Source: Ptychodera flava
Taxonomy: Eukaryota > Hemichordata > Enteropneusta > Ptychoderidae
Reading direction: 5' to 3'
Assembly (NCBI RefSeq): GCF_041260155.1
Contig: NC_091929.1
Location: 41,948,244 to 42,012,243 of the forward strand
DNA length: 64,000 nucleotides
Positions 1 to 11,900 of the stretch are shown here, piece after piece (position 1 is the stretch's first letter; each line of letters starts with the position of its first letter). Below the pieces are notes generated by a model. That model saw only the letters and a program-made list of their open reading frames with translations, had not been told where the DNA came from and made no database searches. The translations under genes and the position numbers were made by a program.

Positions 1-114
1 CACTTAATCCACTGATACGGACAGCGGATTAGCAAGTAGGCAATGTTTTCGGAGCAATTACAGTGGTGTATACACAAGTTGGAGAGGAGATAAGAACCTG
101 TCGGTAATATACAA

Positions 115-259
115 AGCAGTCAGACGGTGTGGAGTCGAAATCTTTATTTGAAATACCACAGTCAAAATTAATAAAATTACTTGTAGTAATAAAGAAAGCA
201 GTCAGACGGTCTGGAGTTGAAATCTTTATTTGAAATACCACAGTCAAAATTAATAAAAT
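115..259. repeat. Two-copy direct repeat (63 bp, period 82)
   Basis: The unit at 115-177 recurs at 197-259 with two changes (CAGACGGTGTGGAGTCG versus CAGACGGTCTGGAGTTG). Confidence 0.8.
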
Positions 260-563
260 CAAGTAAGGTAAACCGTTGCACAAAAAAAACCCTCCCTCCC
301 CAACCCAGGGGACTGATTTATTTCCCCTGTGGTTGCGCGTTCGTCGCCAGTGTTTTGTGGAAAAACGTTCTTGTAGCCACACTCCGGTAAAAAGCAATGT
401 TACATAACTTGTGTTTGATTTCAAGCCATGTCATCGAGAAAATGCAAAAAAAGGGTACAGTTTATGTCGGTCAGTTTTGGCATTGTCGATCACTTGGCGA
501 GCGTTCTCTGGCGGATAAGATCTCTATACTGATATAGTGAAGGCAAGAAATGAGGAGACAGTA

Positions 564-656
564 AATTTTCGTCGGATTCGAACTCACCGTGGCAACGTAC
601 GGTGCCCAATCACCCAGCGAAGACATCACAGTCTAAGCCGCTCGGCCAAAAGTATA
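564..656 (-). other. tRNA-like sequence (A and B boxes), pseudo-tRNA or SINE head
   Basis: The minus strand has TGGCCGAGCGGCTTAG (A box of Leu/Ser type) and GTTCGAATCC (B box) at type II tRNA spacing, but the acceptor and T stems do not pair, so it is not an intact tRNA gene. Confidence 0.45.
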
Positions 657-1401
657 AGAGTGGTTCAATAACCGAGCTCCGTTGTTACAATCATTCGGAC
701 TGCGACCACTCCACACACGGTAGATTTCATGAAACACTCGCACTCACATACTCGCTATCACACATTACACACAAACTTTAAAACTTTATTAAAGCAATGA
801 ATACATTACTTAGATGGACGACAGACTGCAGCCTCGGTGACGATCCTGTCAACCATATTTTTAATTATAAACTGCTATTTCACTAGTATAGATAAACAGA
901 CAGATAGACATACAGACACAGGATGTGTTCTGAATTAAAGAGACTAAAGTCACTGGTCATACTGACCAAGAGTTCTGAAAAACTCCGAGTCCTGCCGTGA
1001 AATTATCTGTCCTGCAGACGAAGAGTGCATAAACCTGTGAGTTAAAAATTTAATTGAATGTCTTTTAGATCCATACTGTTAAGAATACAGATAAGCAACT
1101 TGACTAAATAATTTACACGGACAAATAAAATTCTGTTATTTGAATTTTTGTTATCGTACAAAGAGCACCAGGCGTTATGCGTGCACTGCAAATGACCATG
1201 TAAGCAGTCAATGCACTGCTAAAATTGCGATGGAGATAAAAAAGAGATTTTCTGAGATTTTATATTTTCCACCAAAAGGTTTCAACTGAATGGAAAACAT
1301 TACGATTATTGCCACATACTGTTACATTATCTAATAGTACACTATGTCTAAAAATTATCTAATAAACATTATTCATTTCAGATCATTTTCAATGGCCAGA
1401 C
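657..1401. other. Intergenic, nothing recognised
   Basis: AT-rich with a small CAGA/GATA patch near 890-925. No coding or repeat signal. Confidence 0.5.
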
Positions 1402-1759
1402 TTAAATTAGTATGCACCTCGAAAGTAAAAGACAAACTTTTGCTCTAACCTTCCTCAAGGAATCTTTCAATCATTCTCTTTCAAAATCAAGAATAAAAAT
1501 AGGGGGTCACCGAGCAAATTTTGGTACTAGAGAAACAAATTACTCAAGATTTACCGATATTAGAAATTCAAAATGGCCGCCATCCCCGTGTTAACTCCAT
1601 GGAGAAAAATGAAAATTTTCGAATTTCGAAAAACTAAGCCGGTGAAAAGTTTTCTTTCACCAAGAGCTTTAAAATGAACCCCCACATGTGGTATATCAGA
1701 AGAGAATTGTAAAAGTTTGAGAGTCCGAATGTCTGTCCCCGAGGTGCGTTCTACCTTAA
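1402..1759 (+). repeat. Family A miniature element, copy 1
   Basis: About 350 bp. The consensus start TTAAGGTAGTATGCGCCTCG is mirrored at the end. The core includes AAAATGGCCGCCAT. Orientation is set by the GAAAGTGAAAGAC end. Confidence 0.7.
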
Positions 1760-2130
1760 ATTTGATTTGACTTATGCATTACTAATAAACTAAACACTAC
1801 CATCAAAAGTTCAAGCCCATGTCTAAGTCTAAGTGTATATTTAGCCAGGTGTAAACACATGTTTTTGACCAGTAACAGATATGATTACCCATAAAAGCAT
1901 CACACGTCGCGTAGATTTGAGGTGCGAACAGGTGCATTATAGACGACAAGCTACCGACTTGTTCGTCGCTGAATAGGCTAAATATATTGAGCAGTGATAA
2001 ACTCGAAGAGACTTCTTTGAATAATTTATGTAAATGAGGAGCATACTCGCCTTTTTTGCTTTAACTTACAATTGTTTTCCCCCATAAACCACCATCACGT
2101 TTTTATGTGTTTTTATCAAGTTTTGGAATA

Positions 2131-2136
2131 TTTATT
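2131..2136 (-). terminator. Candidate poly(A) signal of the P450 gene
   Basis: AATAAA on the minus strand about 180 bases past the P450 stop codon. It is the only strong hexamer noticed close by. Confidence 0.4.
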
Positions 2137-2317
2137 TACACGCCCATATGTTTGTCAAAGGGACAAAGTCGTTCTTTTTTGAGCTTTTTTTCCCATAAAA
2201 ACAGATCTATTCACTGACTCGTACCAAGCCGATATCACGTACGTGCATTATATCAAAGTGATCCAACATTTCTTATCGGCCCGCTTCTGTCGGACAGTGC
2301 TTCATCTGTTATTCCTG

Positions 2318-2568
2318 CTAACATCTTTTCTTAGCAACAACTTCGTACGGATAACATCGCAACACCAGGGCCTCACAGAACTCGTCCAATCCTGGCGGTT
2401 CCCGTCCCGGTGGAGCTGAGAATCTGTACTGTTGGAACAAACCCGTGAAGATGAGAAATAATTCTGCTTTGGCCACCACTTCACCAACACAGACTCGGCG
2501 ACCCATCGAAAATGGCATGAAAGAGTCGGGTGTTTTCCGTTCTTTAGTTTTCAAGTCGATAAAACGCT
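2318..2568 (-). CDS. P450 exon 9 (residues 424-506), haem loop and stop
   Basis: Completes PERF, carries the haem-binding loop with the ligand cysteine, and ends in TAG. Acceptor ATTTCAG. Confidence 0.95.
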
Positions 2569-2591
2569 CTGAAATAAAATGAAGGAAGTAC

Positions 2592-2680
<89 letters not shown>

Positions 2681-5600
2681 ATTATATATTATTATATATT
2701 ATCATATATATTATAATATATTATAATATATTATAACACAAATTTACTTCAAGTACGAAGAAATAACATCTGTTACGTAAGTTTCATGCATCCTGCAATC
2801 TTCAGATAGAAGAATTAATCTCTCTGACGATTGTAGGATGCATGAAACTCAAGTAACAGATATTATTACTTTGTATTTGAAGTAATTTATGTTATTATTG
2901 TAACGCTTTGGCGGCATGTCTACATTGCTTTGATTGAGTGTCGGCTACATTTTAACCCCGGCTCGAAAAGGCCAGAGATCGGGATTAATTTAGGTGTTAA
3001 GAAAATTGTAAGGTGTTTCTGTACTTTGTTTTCCTTTGAAATTTCAATCGTTATATAAATATGTTGCAATATTTTTGGATTATGTTTGATCTTCCCAAGA
3101 AACTAAATTTGCAAAATCTGATCTTCCCCAGGGGCAAGTTTGTAAAAATTGACCGTACCCCAGATTCCTCCGGGTCACACCCGCTCATAATAACTTAAAG
3201 CTCCCTTACCTGGACGAAATTCTTCTGGATTTTCCCAATATTTCTCACTTCTGTGCGCAGCAGACAAATTCACGGTAACCAAGGTGTCTTTAGGAATCTC
3301 GTACTCTCCTGATGCAATATATAACAGATAAAGACCGTGAATTTATTGGCCGAAGTCCAAATGGGGCATGGTTGCAATTTTTTTCAAATAATTTTGGTAT
3401 TGCCAGCATGAGAATGGGCTAACATCGACGGAAGTAACGTTGGGGCGATGTTTAACGATTTCATTGGATCGAACTTTAATTTGCCTTCAATGTGTGTTTT
3501 GATGTACACGACGCTCAAGAAGATTCGGTTAAAAGAGAAAAATACTGTGTTTTGCAGGGTACAGTTAAAAGAATGCAGCCGTGCTGCTCGACAAATATAT
3601 ACATGATGATAAGAAATTGAAATATGAGAAAAAAATTATGTGAGCTATTTCCGCAGAAGCTAGATATATTACGTGTCACTATTCTCTTACTCAAGAATTA
3701 TTTGATGTCGTGATTTTTTAGATGTTTGCTTATTAACTTATGGAACATGTTATTTGGATTGCTCTACGGGGTCAAAGGTCACCCACAGCCACGTGTCTAC
3801 TATAACCCTGAATGTGTACCTGACAGCTGAAGATTTCTACTTTGAAATTTGAGGTCTATACCGGGCCGGGAGTGATGTTGACTGAAGGCCAGATCTTCCT
3901 CACAAGGAAGATGGGAAATATTTTGAAAAAAAATTCCCTTTTAGCGGTGATTTATACATAAATCAAGGTTAACCCTTGATAAGCGAGTCGTTCAAGCCGA
4001 ACACACGTCAATTTCGATAATGCAACTATCAAAACCAACTCAGTGATCTTCACCGGACATTTACGAACGAGACATCAAAACAGTGTACACATATTGACTG
4101 GCCGTGAGGGAAACAGCATACGTCTGTACCCGAGGGACTGTGAGTCACCCCCCAAAACAGACTGTTTCCCGAGGCCGTAGGCCGAGGGAAACAGTCTGTT
4201 TTTTGGGGTGACTCACAGGCCCGAGGGGTTAAAGACGTATGCTGTCGCCCGCATGGCCAGTCAATATGTGTTTTATAACATACCTCATCCGTAGCCATGC
4301 ATAAGAACGTACTATACACAAAACTTGTCGCATGAATGATGTAGGCCTAATATGTTGAAGTGGTTCGGCAAAAAATGTTTTTCCCGACAGGGTCGCAATA
4401 CTTCTGCAAAACGTTCAATGCACCATTGATTATCGTTTTCGTTCGTTTCGAGTCCTTGTTGGAAACCAGAGCATTCAGTTCTTCTTCAGAGAGTAGGATA
4501 AACCGAGAAATTTCTCGACTATCGTTTCGCTCCGCCGCAGACGACATCTTTGTTTACATTCCAGTTCGCGCATGCGCCAATGATTTTTTGACGTCAGCGG
4601 GCATCATTTTTCGGAACTGATGCCTGGCAGGCAACAGTTCCGACAAATGATGCCTGATGACGTCGTTTACGTGGATCAGCACAAAAAGAACGCATCCCAC
4701 GTGACTATCAATTGGCGAATTAGAACACAGACTGCGGATGAGGTGTGTTATAATCTCTACTGTTAATTCCTACTACTAAACCCGGACCAACCAGAGCCCT
4801 TTAGTCAAAATTTTGATCCTTCGATTATGTGCTTATTTATCAAAAAGTCATCAAGACTTCACGTCACAAAAGACGTTATGTTGTCATATACCGGTATGCA
4901 CTTTCTAATCGTAAGGTAAAAAATCATTACCGATTGATGTATTGCATGTTGTACTATGTGTGATGGCGAGCGCCGCCACCGGCTTGATTCGCATTAACTC
5001 GCGGATGACAGCATCACAATAAGGCATCTCCTGACGGTCCGATAACTTTGGATAACGATCATGTCCGATGACGTCGTCAATTTCTTCCTGAACTTTCACT
5101 TGTACATCCGGGTAGTTCACCATGTAGGCAATCGCCCAATAGAGCGAGTTCCCCGTGGTGTCCGTTCCGGCTAGTGGACAGAACAGAGAAAGTTTTGAAT
5201 CGTCGGAAAGATGGCAAATTTAGTCAACAGTAAATTTCCGTAGTTTTACTGTACCTACCAATGAACATGTCGTTTATCGTTTGACGTAACTGTACGTCAG
5301 TGAAAAGAGATTGGTCGTCTTCATCACCATCGGTAACAGCTTCATCTTGTTGAAGTTTGATCATGTTATCAATGAAGTCTTTCAGGTTATCTGAAGAGTG
5401 CGGAAGCAAAACAGACATCTAATTTTTTTAACATAAAAATACATACAAAAATCCAATCATATCCACTTAAGGTAGAATGCGCCTTGGGGACAGATGTTCT
5501 AACTCTCAAACTTTTACTATACTGTTTCTGTCTACCACTTGTGTGAGCTCAGGGAATAAACTAAGTTTTCATCAGCTAATTTTTGCGAAACTCGATAATT

Positions 5601-8510
5601 AATTTTCCCCGTAGAGTTAACATGGCGGCCACTTTGAATTTCAACAATGGGAAACATTGTGTGATGTATTTCCCTATTACCAATATTGCTCGGTGACCCA
5701 TGGTTTTTTTCTTTATTTCGAAAGGGAATAATTAAAGTTTCCTATCCGAAGGTTTGAGCAAAGGTTGGAGTCTTACTGTTTCACGGCGCATGCTACTTTA
5801 ATATGAAAAAGTAAAGTGTTAAGCAATGAAAACATATCCAAATACAAAGAGATTACTGAAGAAAGGCAACGTCGAATAATATTTTTCAATGTCTTAGGCC
5901 GTGGGAGTTTCAAATGCATTTTGCCAGAAGTACAAATATGTAATTAGTGACGGGTATTTAATGGATCAAAGTGAGGGAGCTTTGTCCTGCTGTCCTGTTG
6001 ATAATGTACATGGGCCTACGCAAACACTCTGTCAAGAATGAGTCAAAAGAACACTGCAAATACAATGGTAAGAACATCGTATGGCACCCGGACCAAAGCT
6101 ACCGTGAAGTTCTCACTCTGAAATAGAATACGCCCTCTAGAGCAAATATTTGCGTCCTAAACACAGTACAATTCCGCCAATGTCAACACAGGCGACCCAA
6201 ACACTATTAATAAGCTTATTATTGAGTTTTTCTCACTGTTTTCTCTATCAGTTCCTCTCCTTTTCTTCATCACAGTCCCTCTATGGATATAGGGACTGTG
6301 TCTTCATGCTCTGACTGATCGGAGTAAATAAAATAAACGGTTATATAACCTAACCTAGCCTCTTGACTTTATTAATTTTACATCCCATTACAAGGAAGTT
6401 TATCTCTCAGATACAAATCTTGTAATTGATTAGTCAACACAACTAGTTATGCTAATCAGTGGGCTTATCAAGGGTTGGTCAACATTGGAAAGATAGAGAT
6501 GTAAATGAAGCCTTTCCTATCTTTCGCGATGTTGACCAACCCATAAAATCCCTGATAAGTCCACGGATTAGCATAATTAGTTAATTACAAGATGTGTGTA
6601 TATGAGAGATAAACGTCCTTGTAATGGGGTGTTAAATAAATAAAGAGTCAAGAGGCTAGGTTAGGCTATATAGTCATTTATTTTATTTACTACGATCAGT
6701 CAGAGCATGAAGAAAAGGAGAGGGACTGACAGTGACAGAACTGAGAAAAACTCAATAATAAGCTTATCAATAGTGTATGGGCCGCCTGTGATGTCAACGG
6801 CCGGAGCGTGTGTTTGCTCATTTTGAATCTGGTAGAGTAATTACATACCACTTGGTTAGACCTTTTGTTTGGAAGTTGAAACTTCAATGCTTTTCTTGGC
6901 ATTCCCATGACAACAATTTTCTGAGCCAATATCATATTCACTCTGGGCGATTTTCTCAGCAGGGGCCTTATCACAATATTTGCATATTTCCTTATGAATT
7001 TAATCTCGATAGTAAAAAAATCTCTTTCAAAGCTTCTTCGAGCAACATATAAGGAAAATTTTAGCTCTCTATTGTAAGGAATAGCTTACCTGGGTCGAAG
7101 TCTTTCCTGTGTTCATCAATCTTGCCCTGAATGAAGTTTGCGAATTTATCAGCATTTTCTTTCAGTTCCCGCCGTCTTTTCATTGGAAAGAATTTGAGGA
7201 AAGGCAAACTGTCTTCAAGAAGACCGTTTCCCACTTTATGGAATATGTTGTCGATCATATCCATGACTTGTTGAAATTCTGGATCGCTTGGAGCGTAACT
7301 GGTGATGAAGACAATTGAATATGAAACTTTACTCTTCAAACGGGGCAGATATGTTTCGGAGGATCAATTTCCACGCAAAAATATTGAAAAGTATGGAACC
7401 TAGTTCAAAATAAATATCACACCTTCTAAAAGTACAAACAAAGAACGACTTCTGGTCTACGTTACTGTTAACCCTTTGGGAGTGTTGTATTTTTCCCCAA
7501 CAAAATTTTAGTCAGTGCAACATTTTACCAATTTTTACGAATCTTTCGGTAATTTTTGTGATAATTTTGGACCAAATGACCTCAACATTTCATTGGCCAC
7601 AGTTTTTTAGCAAAATTTTGGCAAAAATTAACAAAAATTGACTTAGTATACTTTATAATGGTGACGAAAATTGACTTGGCGCTCAAAGGGTTAAACACTG
7701 GGATTTAAATCTGCTGTATCCGCTAGTAAGTGATATCCGTTCATTGACCTCCCAAGGATAATGTTAAATAAAACACTTTGTTGTGCTCTTTTTAAGAATA
7801 GATGAATTTAGATGTCTCCAACGTTAAAGTTCATAATTTACACTACATTACTAGACTCCATGGTGAGACTTGAAAATGGATTTCTAGCTATCAGGTGACT
7901 CTTTCCAAACACAGAAAGTTTTACAATGATATAATGTCGGGTACAATAACCATAATCACACAGTTTATCTCCTGATATTCGAACATTCGTTTATTGTTCC
8001 TTTCGTGTTATAACTATCATGTCAAATATGGCAATGCATCACATAAAGGTACTTGAATAACAAATTTGCTGATCGTTGGCTTTGTCTCCCGGCTCACTTT
8101 TGCTAGCTGTGTTCAATATCACCTGTAATCTTCGTCGCTCATACCTTGACCAAAAGCAATGCAAAACATGGCAGCCATATTGTTGCTACGCATGCGCGGA
8201 AGCGCGACCAACAGGCAGTCGTGCGCAGCTTGCGATAGTAAGACCTCATAACAACTCACTTTCGCCCAAAACACAATGAAGCTATCACAGTTGAAACCAT
8301 GGAGAGTACCACAGGTCTGGGATCAAAGGGTTTCCCATCTGTCTCATCGATGGATTCCTGTAGTTGTGGGAAGACACTGTCAACGATTAGACGTTCTAGG
8401 TTTTCACCGGTCACGTAGTTCCTGTGGTAAAAACATAAATCAATGGTAAAATATACAAAATGTGTCATGTTCTGTGGTAACATTCAGGCATATTCATGCA
8501 AATGACGTCT

Positions 8511-8569
<59 letters not shown>

Positions 8570-8583
8570 GTAGATAGGTAGAT

Positions 8584-8649
<66 letters not shown>

Positions 8650-8758
8650 TAGATACAGACACACACATACATACGTACGTACATACATACATACATACAT
8701 ACACATACATACATACATACATACATACATACATACATACATACATACATACATACAT

Positions 8759-8798
<40 letters not shown>

Positions 8799-8861
8799 AC
8801 ACACACACACAATACATACATACATACATACATACATACATACATACATACATACATACAT

Positions 8862-8912
<51 letters not shown>

Positions 8913-8916
8913 TACA

Positions 8917-8948
<32 letters not shown>

Positions 8949-11900
8949 CATAAAGTGGAATCATTCTTCGGAAATACACTGTTATTAGTTGCCGAAAATC
9001 TGAATATTTACTCTCAAGATTTTTATGTTTTTGCCTTTTTCACTCTTGGAATGTCAGTAACAATTGTCATCACAAATGCCAGTCTTAATTTATGCATCCA
9101 ACAACAAATAACATAAACGGATAACAGACCCAAAGAAGGCATGCAGTCAAAGATTGACACTCAAACTTACCTTAATGCTTTGTGTGTCATTTTTCTCAGA
9201 AATTTCCAGTTGTTGTCGTAATCGCCGAACATTATGTTCTGTCGTTTTTCACTCAAAATATCGTCTGAAGAAAAGGACACACAGACAGTGACGGGAAATG
9301 GTTCAGCTGATGGTTTTATTACGCTATCCTATGAATGCTTACAACATTTTCGTTATGCATTTTTGTGGATTCTCGACTGCTACGTGTTAGCGTTACCGAT
9401 GTTAGAAGAATGTGTTTTTCGTAAACAAAAGTCACATGACCATAGCTTTTGATGAAAGAGGAGAAATTGAAAGTCATTTCAGCTGACCAGAAATGATCAA
9501 CAAAAGGTACAGCGTTTTGACATTTTCTCTCCATTTTAAAGAAGCGGCACGTTTTCTACTGCGAAGTGATTAAGCAATAAAGCACCAAGCGACGGTATAC
9601 CACAAGATTTTGACCATGTATTGATGTATGTATGTATGTATGTGTATCTATTTATCTATCTGTATATCTACGGTACATGTATCTATTCACCAATGTATCT
9701 CGTTATAAGTATAAGAAACAGTCCATGGACGTAACATACAAAGCTAACATGCTCAAGTCGCTATTACATTATGTTGTCGAGGTTTTCACACTTACATAAA
9801 AGTCGTTTTGGCCTCCCGGCGTAATCGTTTGCCTTCTTCACCAATGCCTCCTTGATGACGTCAGCGCTGTTGAGGACCACCATGTAATGTCTCCCCAGCT
9901 TGACAGAGAAGACGTCGCCATATGTTTTCGATAGATTGGTGTAGTCGGTGTGGGGTAGCGCATCACTGACTGAAGGTCAAAACAGTGTAAAAAATTAAAA
10001 CAATAAGCATTCTGCTCAGAAGGGGTATACTCGAGTAGCGTCTACGGGTAGAATGCGCCAAGGGGACAGATACTTGGACTCTCAAATTTTTCCAGTACTT
10101 TTCTGTTCTAACGCTTGGTGGCGCTCGTTTTAAAGCTCACGGTCCCAAGTTCACAAAATATTTTCAAGTCTTACTTTTTCGAAAATCTAAAGATTTATTT
10201 TTTCCTAACACAGAGATAGCGGCCAACACAGAGATAGTGTACCAAACTTTGCACGGTGATCACTCATTTTCATTCTTGATTTTGTAAAAGAATGTGTAAA
10301 AGTTTCATTGAGGAAAGTTTGAGCAAAGGTTTATAATTATAAGTCTTTCACTTTCGAGGTGCATACTACCTTCAGAGTTGTTCTGGCTATTTTTAGTGTC
10401 CGATGAATTTAAGTTGCTGCTACAAAGAGTGGAATCCCTTAAAGAGGAAAAATGTGATTCAAACGTAGAGTTTGGGTATTTGCAAATCAGCGTGTTAAAA
10501 AATAAAGAAACTTTATCCCCTTGAAAGTTAGGTTTATAAACATGTACGGCGCGAGACACCACACACGTGTAAAGTAAGACAGCTCAAATGAAGTGTCTAT
10601 AGCATTGGTGCCGCACGTCATCAACTGGAATTATTTCCTGCTATGACAAGTCAATCTGTCAAGATGGATTCAATTTTATCGACCAATTCCCAAAGTAGCT
10701 TTATCTCTGTTCTGCAGAAAGTTACAACAGCAGTGAAGTGTTTCATCTTTTCCTGGCTGCAAGCAGATTTGAGGATGTGCAAAGTTGACCAGTATTTCAA
10801 CAAGTTTCAAGAAGTCAAAGAATACAAACTACCGAACTGCTTCCGATATCAAAACAAAGTCATGGAAAAAGCTCAAATAAGAACGATTTTGTTTGGGGAT
10901 AGTATTCCAAAGTCCCAAAGCCTTAATCAAGTAAACAAAATTTGATGCTTCTCTGTTTGATTCATCATAATGTGACGTGTTTCAAATCCCAAAGCGTGGT
11001 TTGTTACCGCTGGGTTTTGTTGTTTACCCAAGTATGTCTTTTGTTCCAAAAATGAGTATCCGGAAGCCTTTATTGTGATTTGGGACCCGATTGTTTGGTT
11101 GTTCATTGTTAGGGCGAGTTCCGTTTCCGTTTGTTAATTTGTCTTTGAGTGGATGTTTTGTTCAGATTCACATGACATATTGTACGAAATCTTTGTCTGT
11201 TTTGACATTTAAATTGGGAAAGATTTTTAGGACGAAAAATAAGGTTGTTTTCGTGCTCAACCCGTCTTTTTTGGTGAGGATAGCCTTTTTTTCCTTTCTT
11301 GAACTCTACGTCCAACTTTTGCGGGTTTGTTTTGTTTTTGGTTGTGATGCTGGACATTTTGTATGTGGCAGTTTTATGTCATATCTTGCACAAAGCCGCT
11401 CTGTTTGGTTCTCAAGGAGGAAAAGAGACACTTTCTTTTGTCCTCCTCCACAAATGTGAAAAAAGATATATTGAATCCCTTGTTACGTACGTTTTAATAA
11501 ATGGACTTGTACGTACATGCAACGCCACTCTTCCATTGTGTCCTCACACTTAATGAAATTTGGCGAGGCTCCAAACTTTGTTGAACTTCAGTTCATGAAA
11601 GTTCTTCAACTCCACATACCCTTCTTAAATGTACCGACAATTATTGCTGTATCGACGTAAAGTTCTACGAAATAACTAGAACTTAAATAGCTCATTCGAT
11701 TTATGTCCATGCTAGGTAAACCTGCATGGAAGCCATGTAGGTTACATATGCTAAGGCTGCGTTCACAAAAAACGGTTGGTGGGGGGGGGGGGGGGCTGGG
11801 GGAATCGTAGTTGAAATCTTATTTTTTTCAGAACCCGTCGATACCCTCATAAAGTCCCCCCGTCTATATGATCAACAATTTTCAAGTCCCCCCCCCCAAA

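Larger units (their letters stand above)
4273..4753. mobile_element. TIR element with a Crypton-like fragment
   Basis: TTATAACATACCTCATCCG is mirrored at 4731-4753 as CGGATGAGGTGTGTTATAA. The interior holds a minus-strand frame (4347-4547) and a 75-bp hairpin (4590-4664). It lies in P450 intron 7. Confidence 0.5.

Noticed and set aside
564-656. Functional tRNA-Leu/Ser gene
   Set aside because: A and B boxes are present, but the acceptor and T stems do not pair.
8484-8979. Three overlapping 143-161-codon frames on the minus strand
   Set aside because: They are translations of GATA/CATA/CA repeats (MYVC and IYLS runs), not genes.
10643-10945. 100-codon plus-strand frame in P450 intron 1
   Set aside because: No recognised domain or splice context; length is within chance for AT-rich DNA.
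11091-11459. 122-codon plus-strand frame, rich in Phe, Leu and Val
   Set aside because: It reflects T-rich sequence in P450 intron 1; the apparent membrane character follows from composition alone.
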